The translations under genes were made by a program, and so were the position numbers. Source: Haemonchus contortus (Eukaryota; Nematoda; Chromadorea; Rhabditida; Trichostrongylidae). Taken from it: DNA of 64,000 nt. Under the pieces are notes generated by a model, which saw only the letters and a list, made by a program, of their open reading frames with translations, was not told where the DNA came from and did no database searches. Below, in pieces: positions 1-42,109 of the stretch. The first letter of the stretch is position 1. Every line of letters starts with the position of its first letter. The stretch spans positions 174,001 to 238,000 of the forward strand of contig LS997567.1 in NCBI GenBank assembly GCA_000469685.2, given 5' to 3'.

Positions 1-2289
1 TTTGTAGTTTCTCCAATGAATGGCTTCAAGAATTACATAATGTGAGTGTGGAAGGTCTTTTTTCCAAGAGACAATGAATTTGCTCTTAATTTGAAAGGAC
101 TTAATCTAAAACGTAAAAACTGTTAAACGCATCGACAAGAGCGTGGTCGCTGGATACAACCAAACGATGTGCACAAGTACATCTCCTGTAGTTCAACAAA
201 AAGACCAGTTTATATAATGAATACGTTGAGATAACATCTGTAGAGGAGATATCTCCGAATCTGTTAAGTATACAACTCCAAGCATAATTGAACAAAACCA
301 GAAATCCTTATCTGTATTGCCTAATAGCCTCAACATCCCAAACGAGGCCTCACAATTGCGAAGGGCGGGAGCATGAAAGCTAATGCTCTCGTTCAGCTGA
401 ATGGTGTGAGTTGATACGGGATAGGAAATTTGACACCTGTCGAGTTCTTTTGAGTAAAACAGGTACGATTACGGTTTGATTGGTTAGGAAGTGTACTTTT
501 ACCTAATATTTCAAAATGCTTTGCAGTACAGGTTTGTTATGATGGAACCGTTCATTAGGCCGATGTCTCGACTAACTCGTCGTCTTCAAGGACCTGAATT
601 GAGTGACATGCCCAGTTTCAAGAAGACCGAACTTGGAAGTTGTACTGTTCACCTTTAGATGGAAATTTTGAATAAAACTTCTCGTAGATGACGGCTTAGT
701 ACATTTTTTGAACTCCTCTAGATATTTGCGAAATTAATTGGTCGAAAAGTCAGAAAAAATTTCAACAGACTGTAACTAAATTTTAACCTTCGACGCTGTA
801 CTTGCTCCATATCAACCGTATCCATATCAGCGTCAACCCTTCTTGTCTGCATCAACTTCTGAATGATCAAGGCGACCTGTCGTATGAGGGGGACGGAGGT
901 TCACCCGAAGCTGCATGTACGCGGCAAGCTGCACAGCGAAATTCGCGGTGATTCATAAGGCTCTGGCACCTATCATCGGGTCACAAATTTGAAGTAGGGT
1001 AGATAAGTAACATCAGCTGGCCCTACTTATCCAATCTACTTAGAACCTGTGCCCCAAAGCGTCAGAGCTGTTTTAATCACCACGAATTTCGCAGCCAGTT
1101 TAGGCCGATTTCTTTTCAGAATTAGGTGAATGAACCCACACCCGTCAGGGGAGCGTACGATTCACACTTGACTCCATCAGAGCTCTTCGTGTACGCAGCA
1201 CGCGACGCACTGCGCGCCAGATTACGTACGAATCTCAATGAGGTCGCTACCTATTCTTCAGCTGAGATGGACCAAACGTGATTTGCCCCAGCCCATGGCT
1301 TTACTATGAGAAATGCAAATCCTTCTTCCATGATATTAAAGCATACGGATTTACTTCATAGGTCAGCAATTCACTTGTCAATCACGCCGCCGTGTTTCAA
1401 AATCAATAGAAAAAACAATTTTCCAAAAGAGGAGTAACTTCAAAATTTTTTGTTCCTAATAAACTCTATCTCTCTTTAAACGTGCGTGGTTGCTCATTTC
1501 TCAACTTTTCTTCTGAGGTTTCTACTTTTCCCACCACGTTTGTAGGCATGCGGTTCCAACGCGTCTCGTCCAGAGCACCGCTCCACCGCAGGCCCGCCCT
1601 TCAGCGAGACGATCTCATTACTTGACCCGTGAACTCACCACACTCGACCTGTCCTGTCCCTGCCCCATATTTTCCCTCGTTTCTTACCCTCTCGATATCC
1701 AGATTCGACGAAAGCAGATCATTCACGTGAGACAAACCAACGATCGGTTCGTCCATGGGAAGTACCAATGTGTATTTATTAAACTTCGCACTTCAACGCA
1801 CAGCTGTCAGACTACGAAGCAAAAGCTCCAGAATCCAAGTTTTTCTCAGGCTTGATATTGTCTCAAACTTGACACTGTCAGAATATATCGGCAAGTATTA
1901 CTTTACACTTTAATTGACAATTGAACAAGATCTTTATTTATGTATGAGCAGTACAATCTGAAAGGGAATAAAGTCCTATGCTATCAGAATTTATTTGAAA
2001 AGAATCTCATTTATCTGCGAAATTTCCTACACTCTGTTACGGTGCTGAGTAGCTAATGTTTGAACTTAATTTTATGAGCAATCAAGTACTATAAATATGA
2101 ACAGTACGGTGAGCAAAACATCCGAATAGTTCGATAGAGGCTCAATCGATAGCTACAATTCAGATACAGTTCGTTTATATGGATGTGTAGAACCGAATCT
2201 ACCGAATCATTGGTAACGAACTCGTCAATACTGAGGTGAATTACAGGAATATGAGAACACCTTATATGAAATAGGTGAACATGCTCCTT
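1..2289. other. 3' flank of ACSL, no gene seen
   Basis: I see no credible coding exon in this stretch. Besides the AATAAA overlapping the ACSL stop, a further minus-strand AATAAA lies near 1932-1937 and could end a 350-nt 3'UTR. A degenerate MITE lies at about 890-1115. At 561-600 there is a segment resembling the 'GACGTTTCGATGGACTCGACG' type repeat seen at 14595-14640. Confidence 0.5.
890..1115. repeat. degenerate copy of palindromic MITE (same family as 44903-45142)
   Basis: The blocks GGCACCTAT, CACAAA.TTGAAGTAG, AGTAGATTAG-like and a closing GAATTTCGC appear in the same order as at 44.9-45.1 kb. The two halves are imperfect inverted repeats around about 1015. No coding capacity. Confidence 0.6.
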
Positions 2290-31886
<29,597 letters not shown>

Positions 31887-31900
31887 GACTGCAAAGTAAA
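31887..31900 (-). promoter_or_regulatory. candidate SL trans-splice acceptor of the ACSL gene
   Basis: On the minus strand, TTTACTTTGCAG lies two bases before the ATG of exon 1. Such a U-rich TTTNCAG just before the initiator is the usual spliced-leader acceptor in clade V nematodes. It could instead be the acceptor of a conventional 5'UTR intron. No promoter elements were identified upstream. Confidence 0.5.
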
Positions 31901-34900
31901 CGAATTGGACGACTGTTGGAATCGTTGAACATTTCCTTCACGTACTTTCGTACTCGAACTGTGTACTTTGGATATTGTGCCATCCAAAATACCACACAGC
32001 GAAAACTACGTCCTCTCAAGAGTAGACAGGAACAGTGAAAGTACATCAGCACGATATGTAACATGGGCAAAGCAAGTGCTTCTATGAGTGCTCTTATAAA
32101 TACAAACGGTGTACTAGACAAATGATAATCTAGAAGCAAAAATGGTTGAGGCTTCAACGGAGTGGTTGGAGATTTCGGTTCAAAGAACGCATGGTAATCA
32201 GGAAAGGCCTCATTATAACGAAATCAATAGGGCAACGCTTATGGCAAAGATGTCAGACAGATTGTGCTGATAAAAGAAATGTAGACAGAAATGTGGCTAC
32301 CAAGTCTGCACATGGTTCTGTCGCTGGCTGCGCATATTGTTCGAAAGCGCAGGTTTTTTAATACTATACGTTGATCAGCAGATCACCCGAGAAACCAACG
32401 AAACTTTTTTTTCTGCTCGAGTCAAACATAGTCAGCAATATCAGTAAATAAAAGATAGTAAAAGAAGGGTTTAGGCCTAATTATGAATAGCTTCCTATGT
32501 CCCCAAAACGAAGGAGCGTAGATTAGCACTCCGATGAGTGTACATTACTTTTCTGGGGTCCCAAGGACGAACTCACCGAATGCATTTCAAACCTGAGCGA
32601 TGCTTACTTAAAGTACAAACAAAATTGACGAAATTGACTGAATAGTGGCCGCAAACACCAAATCAGTGATTATATAACTTAAAATGATCAGATATGATGA
32701 GTTGGGAAATACGTACCGCAAAGAATCGACAGCTATACAGTAGATGTCGATTAGTTGCTCTCGTTCTAGACCAATTGTAAGGACTTGAATATAATCAGTT
32801 ACTGATTCCTAGATTCATAACGGTTGAATGAGCATGGAAGGAAGTTGACAAAAAGCAAAGAGATAAGTTTGTTGATTGTTGAAAGAGTGAGATTGCTATG
32901 CAGTGTTGGTTGCTCAAATTCTGTAGATATTAATAACAGGAAACGATAGCCGTAAATAAATCCAGCACAATCAAAAAAAAAGTTCTACCTACCGGGAACT
33001 ATGGGAGAGCGTGTTTTATTCTTATTGCACACTGTTAAACGGTAAAATCAAATAACTTGAGAGCATGAGTTTGTGCCAACACAAATCTTTGTCCATGGTC
33101 GCAATCGCAATTCGTACACACTCGAATGCCACTAAGATTCAGAATGGAAGCCGAGCGCGTTGAAGCATAATAAAATTATCTTGATTGTAATGAGATTAGT
33201 TGAAGTAACATTATTAAAACAAAAAACTTCATCCCTATTACCTAAAAAAACACAGCACATTTCACGGCGATGGTGATGTGCAATGAAGTTTGCACTGAAA
33301 GAGTCGCGCTCACACGCCCAACATGAAAAGGCAAGGGTTCGACACAGTTGAGAAGAAGTGTAAGCCTGACATCGGACAAGCGGGATGAGCAGAAAAACCT
33401 GTCCGCGTTAGGATTATCTTGTTGATCAGAAGGAAAGGTGAGATAAACACAGAACTCTCGGCTTTCCACGAAGTGGCTGAAGAGCCTCCGCAGTCCAGAC
33501 ACCGAACATACTATACCGTTTTCTGCAGATACAACGAAAACTTTTTCTAATTAATTTTCCAAATTTTGCCAACTCTAATTTTCCTTTATTTGCTGATGGA
33601 CTCGTCTGGATGATAAAAGCTATAGCTGTGCGTAGACCATTTCCCAATGAGTGGCCCTATGCCAGCCCATGTTATCTACCCGCTGGCACCCCAACTTTTT
33701 AAGCTGGTTCTGACATGGAGTGCAATTTTCTCTTTGGCATCTATGATGCGATGAGCAAACAAAAATTGCATAGAGGCTCTTCCTGCATACATAAGAGAAA
33801 AGCAGAGGATCTCAAATTTACGCTTTCTATTTTTCAGAAATGAAAGAAGACCCGAAAGCATTACCGAGTTGTACTACTCGATCTGCAATGAAAAGCGTCC
33901 GGTTGCCGAAAGCAACGCAACATTCAAATACGTTGGACTTTCTTTATCCATACCTCGCGTTCTTTTGCGCGACCTCCTGTTAACAAATAGTACGAGCACT
34001 GGAAAGGATGCGCAGAGCCAAAGAGCGCTTTACCACTTCACGCTTCGAAAGTCGAACCGGCTATATTGGTACTTAGATAATTTAGCCTTCCCATCCCTCC
34101 GGACCGCTTTGTTGGTGAAAGGCTGGTCTGAGATAATGAAAGGACTGGCTGGGACAGCGGCTGGCCCACAAACCATTATAAAGGTCAAATACGCATTCAA
34201 GATGGCACATCTAATTCAAATGGAGGTCGAATGTGTGAGTGCAACCCGAAAATTAGGTCGAACTAACTCTAATAGGTTTATCATTGTTTTTGCGTTCAAA
34301 ATGTGATGTTTTTGGATTTGCAGCGCAATTACAATCTTCATGTGATCTGGAATCGAAGCAACCAGCAGGAAATAATCTTTGTCTGTTTACGAAAGTTATA
34401 AGTCAATAGACGAATGGCTTGAACGTCAGCGGATATTGCACAATGACAGTCCGAGGAAAAGGCTGGTCTTAAGATACTCTCAATTTCTTAATGCCACACA
34501 AATTCATCTGATGCCGAATACTTTAAAGGGTCCGTGGTTGGCAGGGAGGCAGAGATTTTTTTTCGAACTTGTGGTGGGTCAGCTGGTCTAGCGAGCTATT
34601 TTGGGCAACCTTTTAATAAGGACTTCTTGAGACGATACCAAAGGCACAATCTATCGATATCTTATGTGTGCAATGAAGTAGGTAACCTAAGCATTGCTGT
34701 TGGCGCTCGTACCTCGTCGCTTTGCTGTACCCATACAGGGGTGAGTCAATTTAGATCCAAGTCTGCCCTTCCTTGCACAGTCACTCTCCTGTGGGTTGAC
34801 CTCCCTTAACTTGTTGGCTGGTGATCTCGCTGTCAGACCATTAGGCTCACGTGTAACAATATTACATTTAAAGCATGAGAAATAAAAAATAAAACAAAAC

Positions 34901-35080
34901 AAAAAATATGGAACACATAAATAATGCCGCACACAAAGCTGTGGAGGCTAAAGTAAACATTGGGAAAATCATAGGAGAGGGGAAAAAAATTTACCACATT
35001 GTGCAAGCATTCATTCTTACAAGACGCCTGCAGGCAAATTAGTTAACGGAGTAACCCGCACTTTTAATTTCATTAACAAT
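31901..35080. other. region upstream of ACSL, no gene recognised
   Basis: It presumably contains the ACSL promoter and 5'UTR, but no element stands out. The longest open frames (31633-32157 minus; 33869-34306 plus, 145 codons) have no motif or family resemblance and no convincing exon structure; both are left uncalled. Confidence 0.4.
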
Positions 35081-35106
35081 AATAATAATAAGAATAATAA
35101 TAATAA
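35081..35106. repeat. (AAT)n microsatellite
   Basis: AATAATAATAATAAG followed by AATAATAATAATAAGG. Confidence 0.85.
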
Positions 35107-37560
35107 GGTTTTCAATTCATAAATACAATGTCAGTACACTGAGACTGCCAGCCAACCAATTAAGAGCGAGTGAGTGGATGTGCGAGGAAGGTGCGAAGTA
35201 AGGAGATTTGGACTGAAATGCTGGCTCCCCATGCAGTAAATTAACGATAATTAACGATCTGGGCACTGCCCACACCTATATGTATATAAGCTTGCAGATT
35301 TGTATATTATTGTCGGTTACTATGTACGTCGTAATAATCGAGTACTGTACAGTTCATCAGTCACCTACCAAAGAGCTGTTGAAATGTCTTCCCACGTTCC
35401 AGAACAGGCTCTACCATTTACATGTTTTTTCAATGAAATACAATGTTAGAGCACGAGGACACAGTACTAAACCTGAATTTACGGCTGGAGAAGTTCATGT
35501 TGCGATAAGGGAGCGACAGAATCATTCAGTATCGCTACCAATGACATGCAGTGACAGTGTTGTCCTACTACAGAAACAAGAAGAAGTATTCATCAGCAAA
35601 TTGATGTCTATATCCATGTGCTCTATTTGGACGTAAACTTGAAACATCTCTAGCACTACTTCAGTACAAGACACTCCCAATTTCTAGAACTGTGACTCCT
35701 TCTAAGCAAAATTTCTATGAACACAAGGTTTGGTCTATTCAATGCGATAAATATGTACACAGCTGCAGACAACCGTGGTATACATAGAACCTTTTCGAAA
35801 ACTACATAGCTCTGCTAAATGGAACTTGGCAAACCAAGATTTCAAAATAAAGAATAAAGAATAGCTGATCCATGGTGTATTCCTGGTTGCTTAATATGTT
35901 AAGAAGAAAAACAGCAGGACAACAAATTATGACTGTTCGTCGTTCACTTCTTGCGTATGCTCACATCTCGGCATCACTACGAACACACCCCACATCACGC
36001 TACTATTACACACAGTAAACATATAGCAATCGATTCTCTAGTTCGAAAATGATTGCCGATCGTCATTGAAGGACGATCCCGAGCAGTATAAGGCTCTCGA
36101 CGACACTCAGTCATTTTCTGATCACGTGACAAGCGCATGTCCAGTGGTAGACAGATCGTGTATTAGTACTAATGTCGAGTGCTCAACGTTGAATACGTAA
36201 TTCATTAGCTAAATATGAGGTGTACGCGACATAGGAAGGCGACCAGACAACAGTTGATCAACAGATACAACTGGTAAGGGAAGTATTCAAAGTGATCAGT
36301 ACGGTAGAATAAGAACGTCACGGGGAAGTGAGGCCCCCGACTGTGAAAACAAAAAGGGCACGTGCAGTGGTAAAACGGGTTGAAGACCCACCCACATTGT
36401 AGTCTCTCGTACACTGTAGAGAAAAAAGAGTTCAAAACTAAAACGAAAACACTTTGAACGCCTTGTCACATTTCTTACAAAACAATTTATTGCTGAATTT
36501 CATTCATTTCATTATTCATGAATAATAATAAGTTCAGTGATATTTGTGGCTATCTCATAACATCCCCATCTCCGTTCCGATGCATTTCTTCAGGGTGTCA
36601 ATGTACTTTAATATCAAGCGTGGCGCCATTACCTCTGATACTGTGTTATGAGATGATGAAAACCTTTAGAAGGTCACCTCTAGGAGTCTTTTAAAGGTAT
36701 CCATGTTGTGATCAATTCCTTCAATGCACCTAATCACAGTATTCTTTAGCACAGCAACAAGGAAAACAAGCACGAATTAAGGATCTAATTCTGTTCCATG
36801 AATTCTAGCCTCCTATTTTGCATAACAGCTCAAACGTTTTTTGCTCAAGTTGAAAAAAGTGCATGTGAACTCAAAGCTTAAACCATTATGTGGAACTCCA
36901 GATCAAAAAAAACCTGACTTCAGGCTGAATGCGTAGTTTCAAATGAGCTGAGATTTTTCACCTCTTTTATCATCAGCGAGATTACTATGTATGTTGCAAC
37001 GTGCAATCGGTGTCATGTCTGAATGGGTCTCAGAGAGATGGCGCTTAGAACTTCTATTTCCAGTTTAGTGATCTACACTCTTCCAAAATCGCTACCTGAA
37101 AAGATAGAAAGATATAGCCGTCTGAACGAGATTCGGTTGGAGGAAATAAGTAAGTTTTATTAAGAATTCAGGGGAAATTCCTTTAAATGGCTACATAGTT
37201 TGAGGCATTTGCACTGCAGTCCATCCTGAAGATGTTCAATGGAATAGAGCATCAAATAAATCGATTTTGAGAGCTCACTCGATTGCGTCGCTTCTGCTTG
37301 CTTTTGCATCCTCAAACGAAGCACTGACCATCATGTACAACCATTTTTCTGCAAAAACATACAGCCCTGATGCAAGAGGTGATAAGATAAGGCCCGTATA
37401 GATACCGAGGGGCTGATGACCCGTAAGATTCTAGATTCAAATCAAGTCAGCCTTGCTCTCACACTCCAAATCCTCATTCGGGAGGGGATTTCGAGCGTGA
37501 GAGCAGAACTTCAATTATAGGTTGATACCAAATTAGTTTTCTACAATGGCTTTTCGACAT
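35107..37560. other. no gene or element recognised
   Basis: AT-rich intergenic-looking DNA. An open frame at 35280-35636 (118 codons, hydrophobic start) has no family resemblance. Confidence 0.4.
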
Positions 37561-37639
37561 TCAAATGATGTCAATGATGTCTTCAACAAACTGCAACACG
37601 AGACCAGATGAGTCGTCAGCATTTTCTCCAATCTGCACC

Positions 37640-38290
37640 TTTTTGACTACAACCGTATCCTACTTATATAATCGGCTAAGTGTGTCTGTTGGTGTGTTTG
37701 TGTTTGTGTGTGTGTGTGTGTGTATGTGTGTGTGTGCGTGTGTATATATGTATGTATGTGTGTGTGTGTCTGACCGGAAATTCATAACTCCTGTCCCCGT
37801 GGACCGAAAGCGTTCAAATTTGGTAGGAGTACAGGCGACAGGATGTAGTATAGGTGGCAGGAGAGGTTCTTGCTCACGGGGGCGGGGTTTGCGCCAAAAT
37901 TGGCAGTTTGGCCATAGAGCGTTCAAAGTATTCCAACTGCCGGAAATTTCACGGAGGTACGGTTCTTTGGCCCATCTTTCCTTTTTTTCTCTGAATGATC
38001 GCCTTTGTGATATTATACGATGTTCTTACCGGACACAGCGAAGATGGCTTACAGAAAAAATCGCTCCCACTTCGGAGCTAATTCTGAGGGTGTAGAGCTT
38101 TCAAGGAAAAAGGAGAATCCGAAGAGTTATTTACGCATAGCAAATTACTTACAGGAAAGAGAACCGCCCGGCTTCGCCGGGCGTCACCACAATAAGGAGG
38201 GAAGCCCGGCGTTAGCCAGGCGGCCTGACTGGTCTAAGTATATTCCCGTTCTTTCACCGTGCCAGCACAACGCTCAGTGACCTTCGTATC
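37640..38290 (+). repeat. Rep-B copy with (GT)n tract and GC hairpin
   Basis: A GT/TGTG tract at about 37680-37770 is followed by GACCGGAAATTCATAACTCC and TGTCCCCGTGGACC, blocks repeated at 28290-28480 (inverted) and 51380-51560. Near the end, 38166-38185 (CCGCCCGGCTTCGCCGGGCG) forms a short GC hairpin. The 176-codon open frame here is low-complexity repeat translation. Confidence 0.8.
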
Positions 38291-39004
38291 ATTCTTGTTT
38301 CCATGCGTTTTGTCACTTTTCATTTGCTATAGAGTCGTAATGTTCCAAGCGATGAGAGTTACCATTCTCCGTTATAACGTCAATATCAAATCTGTCAGCT
38401 TCAACTTTTTGCGCGATCCAAACCTATATTAGTGAGCCTTCACAATTTCCCATAGAAGTTGACGATTTCCGGGGCAATATTGGTCGCTGCGTTTTGCATA
38501 ACACTTGAGTAGAAATTTTATTCGAAAGTTACGACGACTCTCCTCTCACAATTGAAACATAGTTGTCGCTGTTACAGGTAAGTATATTTGATCTTCGGTG
38601 AATGGAATTGCTATTTCCAAAATCCACAAGAAATCATTTATTTCGAATCATCGATCGTTGAGCATAAGTTCATATGCATTGGTGTCTTTGTCTATAACTT
38701 ATCATCTTTCACTATAACACACTTCGGCTCAGCAGCAGTGCGGCATCTGCATTGCTCAATAATGCCCCTGCGTCTCGTCTTTTGAAAAGATCGAATATTG
38801 AAAATGGAAGCTTCAGGACTAGAAGATTCGAACTGCAACTATTTCACTACTATAGAAGGAGAACACCGACCCGACTCTTTTGTTGTGCACAACGATGGAT
38901 ATCTTGAGCAGAGAGAAAACCTCTTTTGACGTCGAAATGATCTACTACCAGTAAGCGATGCAGGAACTCCCCAACTTCGCCCAGCAATCTAGCCGTCGGC
39001 TGCT

Positions 39005-39400
39005 GCATGCTGGGTAACGGAACTTCTCCCCGATTGCGGCAATCTCCCTTGCGGCATGCGGCAAATGTCATTGCAACTACCGTACTCACCCGGCCTCCCA
39101 GCCAATCAATAAGGGGCAATATTTTTCGTTGATTGCCTTTCTTTTCTATTAGATTTGATCTTTTTTGCCTGTTTTTTTTCGTTTTTATGTTTATTAGACT
39201 TGATTAATTAGAATGACTCCTCCTATATTGGCGACGATCAAGACCGCATTGGAATTGAAGAGAGCGGCCAGCCAATTCAAATAACTGATGGACTCCCTAT
39301 CTCACAAACTGTGCGCTCCAAAATTCCATCGCAATCCTGTGATACGCGGCGGGTGCGGCGTGCGCGACGCCGCTTTCGGGGGAAGATCCCGGACCCCTGC
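39005..39400 (+). repeat. Rep-C, uninterrupted copy
   Basis: Matches 14333-14532 and 15034-15235 in the same order with no insertion (AATGACTCCTCCTATATTGG across the site). It provides the empty-site reference for the insertion at 14.5 kb. Confidence 0.8.
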
Positions 39401-39839
39401 ATGCTACAGTTCTCGTTTGCCTGAAAGGAGGAAGAGAAAGGTCAAAGAAAGGTGGAGCGTTCAGTTTCGTCAAAATCAGAACAACTTCATGACAATGTGG
39501 CTAAGAGAATTAATATTGGATCGAGCCAAGTCCGATATTCATTTCATTGTGACGTTTCTGTCGAAGGAGAGGAACAGATTGAGTCACAGGAAATTAGGTG
39601 GATATCGAAGCGCACTGACGTATTCATACCGGCTTTTTTGTTCCGTATTCATACCGGCTTTTTTGGTAGGTTGCTTAGAAGTAAGTCATTTGGATTAAAA
39701 ACGGTTCGCGCAATGACACGCTGTCAGATTTCGTTACAATGATAAAGATTGACGGAACAGTCAAGAAACCTTCTGGGTCATGTCCGTGCAACACGTGTGT
39801 CCGTTGTTGAAAACCTATACTCCTATAAAGCGCTAACTG

Positions 39840-39870
39840 TGTGCATGTGTGTGTGAGTGTGTGTGTTGCT
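39840..39870. repeat. (GT)n microsatellite
   Basis: GTGCATGTGTGTGTGAGTGTGTGT-type tract. Confidence 0.8.
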
Positions 39871-40039
39871 ATGGCTTGGCGTGTCGGTTCGCAAAAATTC
39901 ACGCGGGCGTGATCAAGATGGTGTCATGAAACATAATAATACAGATGTTTTTGTGACGTGAACCTAATGAGAATCACTTCTCCCCTTTTTTGGATTATTA
40001 TTATCGGAATCTTTTCAATCACACAGGGTCAAACCCTAG

Positions 40040-40230
40040 GTAAAGAGAAGAGGGGGTGCGCCTCGTTCCGCGCGTCCGTCAAAACTAAGTCACACGCCGC
40101 AGCCGTCGCACTCGGCGTGTCAGCCCTCATCTTTGACAAACGTCGCACTTGCCAGCGGGGCATACGAATTGCGTTCGGTCCACGGTAGCAGCTTAAAGTG
40201 ATGATAACAAGGACTAGGGCAAATCACTCG
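40040..40230 (+). repeat. Rep-A-related fragment
   Basis: Shares CGCGTCCGTCAAAACT, the CACGCCGCAGCCGT block, GCGTGTCAG and GGGGCATACGAATTG with 7030-7160. Confidence 0.55.
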
Positions 40231-40989
40231 CTCTTACGCCCTTCCAATTTATTTCTCGTCGCTCAGCTTTATCACCAGCAAAGGCTGCACCCAACATCCG
40301 GTGCTTGACGACCCAGCTCCGCAATGAGTAAGCTGATGGCGCTCAGGACACGTCTCGGCTAGCGAGCTCTAGTTCCATATGCCTAATTTCCTGCTGCCCA
40401 ATGAGTAGAAAACTGTGAAGAGGAGGGCGCAGGGACAACTCCCTAACGCTGCCTATTCCTAAAGTGCAGTAGAATCAGAACAAGAAAGTCGACAATCAAC
40501 TTCATAGCTTCTAGCGTCAAAAACGGGATAAACTGGTAACAGCCCCAAATGAAAAATTCACAAAATGGGGGATCGCAATCGAAGAGAAATGCCTCACTAA
40601 AATCATCCTCGGAAAAATAGAAAACATGGCGTCGAATGGGCTGGTACTCACCCACCGGCCCAAAAGTTAGAGGTGGCTCGTTTCTAGTCGCTCATGCCCC
40701 CCACATTCATGCCTCAGGAGTGAGCGTCGTCTCAACTCACCGGTAGAGTCCAGTATGAGGAGAACGGATTCGGCCATTAAGCCGAGCCCTTCTTTTGCGA
40801 CAAGTACCGTACCTATCTGTTACTGTTCAGAATAGTAAACATCGCTGAGTGAGAGAGGGCAGATAGAAAGAGATTGCTTCAGGGGAAAACGAGAGCGGTG
40901 GTGCCTTTCTCTTCATCTCCCTCCAATGATTTTCACAGAGCACACGAGCAGTGCGGTGAACGGTGCAGTGACTTGTACAATAGTCGGTG

Positions 40990-41225
40990 AGCACAGGGTC
41001 ATACGGCTTCGGCGCAAGTGAAATGGTGCCCGTCGCCAATTGCACGAGTCGCTCGATGATCTCATTGTCAGCTTAAAGTGAGGGAAACATGGACTGATGC
41101 AAATCACTCGGTCCAATGACACCTACGGGTACTGTAGTGCCTTGCCGAGATCGCAGTGGGCTGCGGGACACGCGAAGTGAGCGGGGTGACCTAGCTTCGA
41201 CAGATGCGCGGAACGGATGTTCCCC
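40990..41225 (+). repeat. Rep-A-related fragment
   Basis: Contains GAGATCGCAGTGGGCTGCGG and GCGGGGTGACCTAGCTTCGA, as at 30635-30690. Confidence 0.6.
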
Positions 41226-41226
41226 G

Positions 41227-41470
41227 CTTTACATCATATCTCTGATGCGCAACTTTCTGTTCTTGAATTCAAGCAAAAATTCGAGTGTATGATCTCATGT
41301 CGGTTATGCTCCCAGAAAAAACCCATCAGTTTCGAATTAAATATCTGATGCGCAGATTCTTGTACTTGAATTCAAGCACAATTTTGAGTGTACTTGTTCA
41401 TGACGACTGCGCACCCAAGAAAACCCATCACTCTCGTTACGTGAGTGATGGGTTTTCTTGGGTGCATTCA
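41227..41470. repeat. ~110-bp direct duplication ending in a perfect hairpin
   Basis: 41227-41335 and 41342-41433 repeat in order CTGATGCGCA, TTCTTGAATTCAAGCA / TACTTGAATTCAAGCA, GAGTGTA, CCCA(A/G)AAAAAACCCATCA. The second copy ends in a 23-bp perfect inverted repeat (41411-41433 with 41443-41465). Confidence 0.75.
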
Positions 41471-42109
41471 AAAATAAAACTTAAGCGGAATTTTAGGTGG
41501 ACCAGTCCCCTCCTTGGTCGTTGTCGTAATAGGGAGCGAGACTTAACCAAAGCCTAACGTTGTGCAACAATCTTTTCTTTCATTTCTGACACCATTTTTG
41601 GAATATGAGGAAAGTATCCAAAACATCAGAAGAAAGTTCAGCCTAAACCTCAGAATAAGAGTGCAGCAGAGCTAGGCATCTAGCTAGTAATATTATTAGT
41701 GAACAAGTTCCACTTCGCTGACTTTATTTCAACGCTGAGACCATGCTCATACGTTCTTTAGAACAAAAAATATAAAAAAATAAAATACATCTGATGCAGA
41801 AAAGGCAACAATTCAACTGTAGCAAACGCATTCGCTTTTTTGTAATTCTTCTAAAGACGGGCTAGAAAACTAACAGTTTCTGCTGCCACCCCACTAGATG
41901 AAATCCTGGTCACAAGAATGGAACTTGTGCACTCATATCAAACTTATTGTCGCCTTGCCATTCTTGGGAAAGCCCAAGGGAGGCGCGTGCAGCTCCACAC
42001 TGCTGGAACATACGCTAACTACCAAATAATCTGTTTTATGCATTAGAAACCACACAAATGATGGCATTCTAGCGAGTTGATAATAACTATCTACAAGTTC
42101 CAAACGGTG

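Noticed and set aside
33869..34306. 145-codon open frame upstream of ACSL
   Set aside because: No motif, no neighbouring exon with a matching phase, and alternative frames look equally plausible; not enough to call a gene.
37565..38095. 176-codon open frame
   Set aside because: Its translation is a (GT)n microsatellite (VCVCVCM-type) plus Rep-B sequence.
38166..38185. GC-rich hairpin that looks like a bacterial rho-independent terminator or a bacterial insert
   Set aside because: It is embedded in the Rep-B family, related sequence occurs at 51.6 kb, and nothing around it is bacterial.
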